12,339 bases of DNA from Paludibacter sp. GTDB taxonomy: Bacteria; Bacteroidota; Bacteroidia; Bacteroidales; Paludibacteraceae. Positions 7,536-12,339 of this stretch are shown piece by piece. The stretch covers positions 1 through 12,339 of the forward strand of contig JANJXE010000385.1 of NCBI GenBank assembly GCA_024709185.1, given 5' to 3'. Positions within the stretch are counted from its first letter, which is position 1. The number at the start of each line of letters is the position of its first letter. The position numbers and the translations under genes were made by a program. A model generated the notes under the pieces. The model made no database searches and had not been told where the DNA came from. It saw only the letters and a list, made by a program, of their open reading frames with translations.

Positions 7536-8867
7536 TTATTTTGAGGTTCTACTTCGTATAATTCCACCGACTGTCGATTTTCCAAAACGGATATAATCGA
7601 GAAGCGGTCGGTTCGATGGGCAGGTATAACTACAACTACCACATTCGATGCAGTCCATTGTACGGTTGGTTTCCATCTCAGGCCACATGTTGCGTTCGCT
7701 CTGAGCCATCAACAAATATGGTTCAAGTCCCATTGGGCATACGGTTACGCATTTGGTACACCGAATACAGTTTTTTACCGGCTTACGAATCGACTCCGCT
7801 TCCCGAATAAATACCACACCTGAACTACCTTTTGCCATTGGAATGTTTAAATTCATCAGCGAGCGGCCCATCATTGGTCCACCACCTACAATTTTCCCCG
7901 TACCTTCAGGGATGCCTCCGGCTTCTTCCACCACACTGGAAAGGTAGGTGCCAAGACGTACACGGTAGTTGCCCGGACTGGGAGCATCTTTACCGGTAAT
8001 CGTCATCACACGCTCGATCATGGGCTTATTCTTCTGAACAGCTTCGTAAACGGCATAGGTTGTGGCTACATTCTGTACCACTGCACCCACTTCCACCGGT
8101 ATCGTTCCGCTCGGCACCTGACGGCGAAGCAGCGCATCAATGAGCTGCTTTTCACCACCCTGTGGATACTGCACCTTTAGTGTTTCCACTTCGATGCCTT
8201 TATAATTAACAGCCAGCTTTTTGAACAGCTGAATGGCGTCTTTCTTATTATTTTCAATACCAATGATTGCACGATTCACTTCAAGTGCCTTCATCAGGAT
8301 TGTTACACCAACGAGAATTTCTTCGGCATGCTCCAGCATCAGCTGATGGTCGCAGGTAAGGTACGATTCGCATTCCACAGCATTGATAATCAACACTTCG
8401 GCCTTTTTTCCAGGAGGTGGCATCAGTTTCACATGAGCAGGGAAGGTAGCACCTCCCAAACCAACGATACCAGCTGCTTTAATTTTATCTACAATTTCCT
8501 GCTTCGAAAGGGTACACTCGCGTTTTATATCCGGTGTACGGTCAATGGTTTCGAGCCACTCATCCCCTTCCACTTCAATAAATACAGCCGGACGTTTGTA
8601 GCCTGAAGCATCCAGTTGAACATCCATCTTTACCACTTTTCCCGAAACCGACGAATGTACATTCGCTGAAATAAAGCCACTGGCCTGTCCTATCATTTGA
8701 CCCACCATGACAACATCGCCCCTTTTAACAATCGGGTCGGCAGGTGTACCAATATAATGAGCCAGCGGAATAACTACCTGCTTTGGTATCGCGGCAGTTT
8801 TAATTTTTTTCCCTGCAGCAAACTTATTCTCTGCCGGGTGAATCCCTCCGATTCTGAAAGTCCTCAT
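7536..8867 (-). CDS. rnfC: Rnf electron transport complex subunit RnfC
   Basis: Peripheral, cytoplasmic subunit of the Rnf complex that carries the NADH/FMN site and two [4Fe-4S] clusters, homologous to RsxC and related to the 51-kDa subunit of complex I. Order of elements: barrel-sandwich RnfC N-terminal domain (about 1-105, starting TFRIGGIHPAENK), Rossmann-like region with GLGGATFPAHVK (136-147) and NAVECESYLTCDH (162-174), an SLBB-type region (about 285-350), then two ferredoxin motifs C367-x2-C370-x2-C373-x3-C377 and C406-x2-C409-x2-C412-x3-C416. The family usually reads ECEPYLT; here Ser168 replaces Pro. At 443 residues it lacks the long alanine-rich C-terminal extension of enterobacterial RsxC. 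It is separated from rnfB by 160 nt, far more than any other gap in the operon. Confidence 0.97.
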   Translation of the reverse strand: MRTFRIGGIHPAENKFAAGKKIKTAAIPKQVVIPLAHYIGTPADPIVKRGDVVMVGQMIGQASGFISANVHSSVSGKVVKMDVQLDASGYKRPAVFIEVEGDEWLETIDRTPDIKRECTLSKQEIVDKIKAAGIVGLGGATFPAHVKLMPPPGKKAEVLIINAVECESYLTCDHQLMLEHAEEILVGVTILMKALEVNRAIIGIENNKKDAIQLFKKLAVNYKGIEVETLKVQYPQGGEKQLIDALLRRQVPSGTIPVEVGAVVQNVATTYAVYEAVQKNKPMIERVMTITGKDAPSPGNYRVRLGTYLSSVVEEAGGIPEGTGKIVGGGPMMGRSLMNLNIPMAKGSSGVVFIREAESIRKPVKNCIRCTKCVTVCPMGLEPYLLMAQSERNMWPEMETNRTMDCIECGSCSYTCPSNRPLLDYIRFGKSTVGGIIRSRTSK

Positions 8868-8871
8868 ATTT

Positions 8872-8906
8872 TAATGTTTAATTAGTAATGATTAATGATT
8901 AATGGG
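8872..8906 (+). repeat. Heptad repeat array A, five 7-bp TAATGNN units
   Basis: Five contiguous 7-bp units on the plus strand: TAATGTT, TAATTAG, TAATGAT, TAATGAT, TAATGGG. The array ends 4 bp before the rnfC start codon, so in the rnf transcript it forms the sequence just upstream of the rnfC start. It is in inverted orientation to array B at the other end of the same gap. Function unknown. Confidence 0.8.
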
Positions 8907-9002
8907 TGGTATGCCGGATGATTTACGTTTAATGATTTTTTGATGTGTTCTGCTTACTGTTTAAAAAGTTGGGCTTAAATTCTAAATTATCAGTTAGCCG
9001 CA

Positions 9003-9037
9003 ACAATTAATCATTTATCATTAAACATTAATCATTC
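9003..9037 (-). repeat. Heptad repeat array B, five 7-bp units, overlapping the rnfB stop
   Basis: Read on the minus strand the units are GAATGAT, TAATGTT, TAATGAT, AAATGAT, TAATTGT. The first units overlap the end of rnfB, supplying its last codons AAT GAT and the TAA stop. The array is the inverted partner of array A and shares an exact 17-bp string (9006-9022) with array C near serS. Function unknown. Confidence 0.8.
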
Positions 9038-9888
9038 AGTACGGCTTCCGTTTTAACCTTGCGTGGCGGGAAATTAATTTCCTTGATGGCATTGGTTGGA
9101 CATACTTCCACACATTTACGACACAGTTTACAATGCTCGTCGTTGATAAATGCCAGATTATTTTCAACTGTTATGGCTTCGTGAGGACACACCTTGAAGC
9201 ACTTGGCACAACCAATACAACCTACATCACAGGCTTTCTTTGTGATATGTCCCTTATCTTCGTTGCGGCAACCCACATAGATACGTCTGCTTTTCGGACC
9301 CTTTTTACGAAGCTCAATCAAGAGTTTAGGGCAGGCTTTCACACAGGCGCCACAAGCTGTACATTTATCATCATCCACTTCGGGAATCATTGTTACAGGA
9401 TTCACCTTGATGGCATCAAATTCACAGGACAATTCGCAATCGCCAAAGCCCAGACAGCCCCACGAGCAATTGGTTTCGCCACTGTACAGATTGTGAGCGA
9501 TAAAACAATGTTTTACGCCATCGTATTCGTTGTAGCGGGGACGATGCTCACAAGTTCCATCGCAGCGTACAACAGCCACTTTCGGAGCCTGAGCTACTGC
9601 TGTTTTACCTAAAATAAGAGCTACCTTCGACATGGTATCGTTGCCTCCAACCGGACAAAACAAATCGCCCAGCTCATCCGACTTCACACAGGCGTCGGCA
9701 AAACCACGGCATCCGGGAAAACCGCAACCTCCGCAGTTGGCAGCAGGTAATGCAGCTTCGACTTCGTCGATACGGGGATCCTCAAACACATGAAATTTTT
9801 TGGCAACAACAAAAAGAATAATCGATGCAACGGCACCGATAACACCCAGGGTGATTAAAGAAATAAGTACTATGCTCATGGTTATCAT
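9028..9888 (-). CDS. rnfB: Rnf electron transport complex subunit RnfB (polyferredoxin)
   Basis: Iron-sulfur subunit that takes electrons from reduced ferredoxin into the Rnf complex. An N-terminal membrane anchor (about 5-28) is followed by the RnfB-specific cluster motif with C52, C55, C60 and C78 (NCGGCGFPGC...FCPVGG). Further cysteines at 141-155 and three ferredoxin-type motifs follow: C176/C179/C182/C186, C224/C227/C230/C234 and C253/C256/C259/C263, with additional C207 and C220. The 286-residue multi-cluster form is that of anaerobe Rnf, not the shorter proteobacterial RsxB. The start could be the ATG at 9888 (MITMSIVL) or the one at 9879 (MSIVL); family members begin close to the latter. 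It follows rseC by 21 nt. The last two codons and the stop lie inside heptad array B. Confidence 0.97.
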   Translation of the reverse strand: MITMSIVLISLITLGVIGAVASIILFVVAKKFHVFEDPRIDEVEAALPAANCGGCGFPGCRGFADACVKSDELGDLFCPVGGNDTMSKVALILGKTAVAQAPKVAVVRCDGTCEHRPRYNEYDGVKHCFIAHNLYSGETNCSWGCLGFGDCELSCEFDAIKVNPVTMIPEVDDDKCTACGACVKACPKLLIELRKKGPKSRRIYVGCRNEDKGHITKKACDVGCIGCAKCFKVCPHEAITVENNLAFINDEHCKLCRKCVEVCPTNAIKEINFPPRKVKTEAVLND

Positions 9889-9909
9889 AAAAATTCTTAA
9901 ATAAAATAC

Positions 9910-10329
9910 TTAAGCGGTCAGCTTTTTTGCCTGAAATTTAAGTCGTGATTTTAATTTAGTATTGAAACGGGATAAAATCAAAAAATACGGTACCAAAGTT
10001 CCCAACGCAATGCTTCCGGAAAGGGATTCATTGTCGGTATAGTTGTTGATAATCAATAAAGTAAGCAGAATAAGCAAAAAGGGAATTACAAAAGCAAGCA
10101 GTACTGCAAACAAGCCCATTGAGCTTTGTCCATACAAAATAACCGAATCTCCAACCTTATAATCGAGGTTGTCAGTCTCCACATCAATCAGCTTTTCATC
10201 CATATCGGCAGCCGAACAGGCGCCTTTCGCATGACAGGAACTGCAGGCAGAAAGTTGAACAATTTGAACCTGAATGTGTTTTCCATTTACATTTCGTACA
10301 ATTCCGGAATGTTCGATTAGTTGACTCAT
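9910..10329 (-). CDS. rseC: RseC/MucC-family protein (SoxR-reducing system RseC-like)
   Basis: Small membrane protein of the RseC/MucC family, 139 residues from the ATG at 10329. An N-terminal beta-rich domain (GIVRNVNGKHIQVQIVQLSAC) carries the motif CSSCHAKGAC (Cys29, Cys32, Cys38), possibly a metal or redox site. Two hydrophobic helices follow at about 72-95 and 103-121, and the tail is basic. In many bacteria this gene is found with rnf/rsx genes; in E. coli RseC works with RsxABCDGE in reducing SoxR. Here it is the first gene of the operon, 21 nt before rnfB, so a role in assembly or redox supply of Rnf is plausible but inferred. An in-frame ATG at 10350 exists, but it would sit almost at the predicted transcription start and the family starts near MSQLIEHSG, so I chose 10329. 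Confidence 0.9.
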   Translation of the reverse strand: MSQLIEHSGIVRNVNGKHIQVQIVQLSACSSCHAKGACSAADMDEKLIDVETDNLDYKVGDSVILYGQSSMGLFAVLLAFVIPFLLILLTLLIINNYTDNESLSGSIALGTLVPYFLILSRFNTKLKSRLKFQAKKLTA

Positions 10330-10358
10330 TTTGTAATGTAGAGATTGCAATTTGAGGG

Positions 10359-10389
10359 CAAATGTACTATATTTTTTGTTTTACTACAA
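10359..10389 (-). promoter_or_regulatory. Promoter of the rseC-rnfBCDGEA operon
   Basis: On the minus strand a TTG (complement of 10387-10389) is followed after exactly 20 nt by TACATTTG (complement of 10359-10366). This fits the Bacteroidota -33 and TAnnTTTG -7 elements with normal spacing. Transcription would start near 10352, giving a leader of about 20-25 nt before the rseC ATG at 10329. Activity is inferred. Confidence 0.7.
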
Positions 10390-10409
10390 GATAGTAGCTG
10401 TTTTTTTAT

Positions 10410-10472
10410 ACACAAAAAGCACAAAAATGAGCAAGTAGCATAGCTAACTTACTATCTTTGTGCTTTTTGTGT
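10410..10472. repeat. 16-bp perfect inverted repeat between serS and rseC
   Basis: Left arm ACACAAAAAGCACAAA (10410-10425) is the exact reverse complement of the right arm at 10457-10472. The 31-nt interior contains a second imperfect pairing, AAGTAGC against GCTAACTT, so the whole element could fold into one long interrupted hairpin. It lies 37 nt after the serS stop and 21 nt upstream of the rnf -33 element, where a serS terminator would be expected. However, the T7 tract adjoining the hairpin (10479-10486 region) is on the plus-strand side, and the minus-strand side has a run of A. It may end serS transcription, protect its 3' end, or be an operator; the sequence does not decide. Confidence 0.7.
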
Positions 10473-10509
10473 TGATGTATTTTTTTCTAAACCGGAATCA
10501 ATCCAAATT

Positions 10510-11781
10510 CTAATTAATCCTGCTAAATCCTGTGTAGGGTACGAGAGCTTCCGGAATTCGAATGCCATCCGGTGTCTGATGATTTTCGAGCAATGCTGCG
10601 ACAATGCGGGGAAGAGCCAGTGCACTACCATTAAGTGTGTGACAAAGCTGCGTTTTTTTATCGTTTCCTTTAAAACGGCATTTGAGACGGTTAGCCTGGT
10701 AGTTCTCAAAATTGGAAACAGAGCTCACTTCCAGCCAGCGTTTCTGAGCAGCCGAGTACACTTCAAAATCAAAGGTTAGTGCCGACGTAAAACTCATATC
10801 GCCACCACACAGGCGAAGAATCCGCCAGGGCAATTCCAGTTTTTCCACTAAAGTCTGCACGTAATTTACCATTTCAGTAAGCGATTCGTACGACTTCTCT
10901 GGATGTTGAATCTGCACAATTTCCACCTTATCAAACTGATGCAGGCGGTTTAATCCCCGTACATCCTTACCATACGAACCAGCTTCACGACGGAAACAGG
11001 CTGAATAGGCTGTATTTTTGATCGGCAATTCCGATTCATTGAGAATCACATCGCGGTAGATATTAGTCACCGGTACTTCAGCCGTAGGAATCAGATACAA
11101 ATCGTCGAGCGTGGCGTGGTACATTTGTCCTTCCTTATCGGGCAACTGTCCGGTACCATAGCCCGAAGCAGCATTTACAACATAAGGCGGTTGCACTTCC
11201 AGGTAGCCGGCTTCACGGGCATTGTCGAGGAAGAAGTTGATGAGTGCACGCTGCAAACGGGCCCCTTTTCCTTTATACACAGGAAAACCTGCACCGGAAA
11301 TTTTCACACCCAGCTCAAAATCAATCAAATCGTATTTTTTTGCCAAATCCCAGTGAGGCATAGCATCGGCAGGAAGCTGAGGAACTTCCCCACCCGATCG
11401 TTCCACCACATTATCTTCGGCATGACGACCTTCGGGTACCGACGAGTGAGGTAGATTGGGAATCTGAACCAGCAAATCGTTGAGTTGTTGCTCTAATGAA
11501 GCCTGTAAATCGGTTAGCTCCTGAATCGATTTCTTCAATTCAGTGGTTTGTTCTTTTGCTGCATTTGCTTCAGCAGATTTACCTTGTTGAAATAGCTTCC
11601 CGATTTCCTTCGACAAGGCATTCGACTGAGCCAGCGCCTGATCGGCAGTTGTTTGTGTCTGCTTACGACGGGTATCCAACTCAATAACCTGAGCGATGAT
11701 TTCATCCGCTTTGAAGTGTTTTTTTGCCAGGCGGGCAACCACTTCCTGAGGATTCTCTGTGATATACTTTAATGTTAACAC
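10510..11781 (-). CDS. serS: Seryl-tRNA synthetase (SerRS)
   Basis: Class II aminoacyl-tRNA synthetase that charges tRNA-Ser (and tRNA-Sec where present) with serine. The 423-residue length is normal. Residues about 27-105 form the antiparallel coiled-coil arm that binds the long variable arm of tRNA-Ser. The catalytic core shows TAEVP (233-237), motif 2 CFRREAGSYGKDVRGLNRLHQF as residues 262-283, and motif 3 with LNGSALALPRIVAALLENHQ (383-402), including Arg392. It ends in the typical ALVPYTGFSRIN. The start is GTG at 11781: it yields the family start MLTLKYITEN, and a TAA in the same frame 12 nt upstream excludes any earlier start. Heptad array C ends about 12 nt upstream of that start. I see no TAnnTTTG element between the rpmA terminator and serS. 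Confidence 0.98.
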   Translation of the reverse strand: MLTLKYITENPQEVVARLAKKHFKADEIIAQVIELDTRRKQTQTTADQALAQSNALSKEIGKLFQQGKSAEANAAKEQTTELKKSIQELTDLQASLEQQLNDLLVQIPNLPHSSVPEGRHAEDNVVERSGGEVPQLPADAMPHWDLAKKYDLIDFELGVKISGAGFPVYKGKGARLQRALINFFLDNAREAGYLEVQPPYVVNAASGYGTGQLPDKEGQMYHATLDDLYLIPTAEVPVTNIYRDVILNESELPIKNTAYSACFRREAGSYGKDVRGLNRLHQFDKVEIVQIQHPEKSYESLTEMVNYVQTLVEKLELPWRILRLCGGDMSFTSALTFDFEVYSAAQKRWLEVSSVSNFENYQANRLKCRFKGNDKKTQLCHTLNGSALALPRIVAALLENHQTPDGIRIPEALVPYTGFSRIN

Positions 11782-11792
11782 CTGTATTCCTT

Positions 11793-11827
11793 ATTATTAA
11801 TCATTTATCATTCATCATTTATCATTA
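11793..11827 (-). repeat. Heptad repeat array C, five 7-bp units upstream of serS
   Basis: On the minus strand the units are TAATGAT, AAATGAT, GAATGAT, AAATGAT, TAATAAT, contiguous with the T-tract of the rpmA terminator on one side and 11 bp from the serS GTG on the other. It shares an exact 17-bp string (11796-11812) with array B in the rnfB-rnfC gap. Any role as leader or regulatory sequence is unproven. Confidence 0.8.
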
Positions 11828-11872
11828 AAAAAAACTCTCCCGTATTTTACACTACGGTAAAACAACAGGAGA
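11827..11872 (-). terminator. Intrinsic terminator of the rplU-rpmA unit
   Basis: On the minus strand, about 26 nt after the rpmA stop, two nested inverted repeats form a hairpin: TCTCC/GGAGA as the outer stem (11836-11840 with 11868-11872) and TTTTAC/GTAAAA as the inner stem (11845-11850 with 11857-11862), with an internal bulge. Eight T residues follow (complement of 11827-11834). Position and structure fit a Rho-independent terminator, though the inner stem is AT-rich. Confidence 0.75.
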
Positions 11873-11898
11873 ATTTTGTATGAACAGAGAAACTATGC

Positions 11899-12165
11899 TT
11901 AGTTAGCTTCTGCCAGCGGACGTACAGAAACGTATGACTTGTTGTCTTTTTTCTTTCTGAATTCAACGATTCCATCCACCAGTGCAAACAAGGTGTGATC
12001 TTTACCAAGACCCATGTTTTCACCCGCATGATGAACAGTACCACGCTGACGTACGATGATATTACCGGCTTTAGCAAACTGACCGCCGTAAATCTTTACT
12101 CCGAGTCGCTTACTTTCCGATTCGCGACCGTTCTTCGAGCTACCAACTCCTTTCTTATGTGCCAT
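11899..12165 (-). CDS. rpmA: 50S ribosomal protein L27 (bL27)
   Basis: Large-subunit ribosomal protein whose N-terminal tail reaches toward the peptidyl transferase centre. The 88-residue sequence is a full-length bL27: [24 protein letters not shown] at the N-terminus, then [15 protein letters not shown] and the [21 protein letters not shown] stretch that is diagnostic for the family. It has no N-terminal pre-sequence of the kind cleaved by the Prp protease in Firmicutes; the gene starts directly at MAHKKG. It lies 24 nt after rplU, the usual rplU-rpmA pair, and is followed by an intrinsic terminator. Confidence 0.98.
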   Translation of the reverse strand: MAHKKGVGSSKNGRESESKRLGVKIYGGQFAKAGNIIVRQRGTVHHAGENMGLGKDHTLFALVDGIVEFRKKKDNKSYVSVRPLAEAN

Positions 12166-12189
12166 TTTCTTCTAATTTTTACCGGTTAA

Positions 12190-12339
12190 TTACGCTACAA
12201 TTTCTTTAATCTTCAATTCGGTGAAGTTCTGACGGTGACCGTTGCGTTTACGATACCCTTTACGACGTTTTTTGTGGAAAACAATAACCTTTTCACCACG
12301 AACGTGCGATAACACTTCACAAACTACTTTAGCTCCTTC
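12190..12339 (-). CDS. rplU: 50S ribosomal protein L21 (bL21), C-terminal part
   Basis: The last 49 codons and the TAA stop of rplU; the gene continues past the right edge. The visible protein ([20 protein letters not shown], then [20 protein letters not shown] and ELKIKEIVA) contains the signature FxxKRRKxYRKxxGHRQ of bL21, which binds 23S rRNA on the large subunit. Full-length members have about 100-105 residues, so roughly half is missing. It is the upstream partner of rpmA, 24 nt away and probably in the same transcript. Confidence 0.97.
   Translation of the reverse strand, partial: EGAKVVCEVLSHVRGEKVIVFHKKRRKGYRKRNGHRQNFTELKIKEIVA

Noticed and set aside
8872..8906. CRISPR array interpretation of the heptad repeats
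   Set aside because: The units are 7 bp and contiguous, with no spacers and no cas genes nearby.
8907..9002. Small gene or internal promoter in the centre of the rnfB-rnfC gap
   Set aside because: No open frame with a plausible start and composition, and no TAnnTTTG match; TAATTTAG near the middle is only a partial match.
9133..9612. 159-residue plus-strand open frame over rnfB
   Set aside because: It is antisense to the cysteine-rich ferredoxin domains, whose codon pattern explains the lack of stops.
9893..9916. CTTAA/TTAAG inverted repeat in the rseC-rnfB spacer
   Set aside because: A 5-bp AT-only stem in an AT-rich spacer is expected by chance.

Overview
The window looks like a chromosomal stretch from the phylum Bacteroidota, probably Bacteroidales or Marinilabiliales. 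The evidence is -7 promoter elements of the form TAnnTTTG, weak Shine-Dalgarno signals, the gene order rseC-rnfBCDGEA, and ArgS, SerS and L27 proteins of the usual type for the group. Every gene I accept is on the minus strand, so transcription runs from high to low coordinates. Both ends of the window cut a gene.

Layout in the direction of transcription: the 3' end of rplU (L21) and rpmA (L27) come first and end at a hairpin plus T-tract terminator. serS follows, starting at GTG. A 159-bp gap with a 16-bp perfect inverted repeat and a good promoter leads into the rnf operon: rseC, rnfB, rnfC, rnfD, rnfG, rnfE, rnfA. A tRNA-Gly(CCC) gene lies 11 nt after the rnfA stop and is followed by a strong intrinsic terminator. 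Then come argS with its own promoter, an MltF-like lytic transglycosylase lipoprotein, a small unrecognised helical-repeat protein coupled to it through a TAATG stop/start overlap, and finally, from its own promoter, the N-terminal half of an acyl-CoA carboxylase carboxyltransferase subunit.

Function: RnfABCDEG is the membrane ferredoxin:NAD+ oxidoreductase that couples electron transfer to Na+ or H+ movement. RnfB and RnfC carry the soluble Fe-S clusters and the FMN/NADH site, RnfD and RnfG carry covalent FMN, and RnfA and RnfE hold the membrane cysteines. A biotin-dependent carboxylase such as the one at the left edge could belong to propionate/succinate metabolism, but that is inference. 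The other genes are translation and cell-wall housekeeping genes.

I see no CRISPR array, insertion sequence, prophage, toxin-antitoxin or defence system. The least explained structure is a 7-bp periodic repeat (unit TAATGNN) in three short arrays. Two of them face each other across the unusually long rnfB-rnfC gap, and one lies in the rpmA-serS gap and shares an exact 17-bp string with one of the rnf arrays. Other points to check are an alanine in place of glycine in the RnfG flavin-attachment motif, the tRNA gene placed at the end of the rnf operon, and the long inverted repeat between serS and rseC. No gap exceeds 300 bp.
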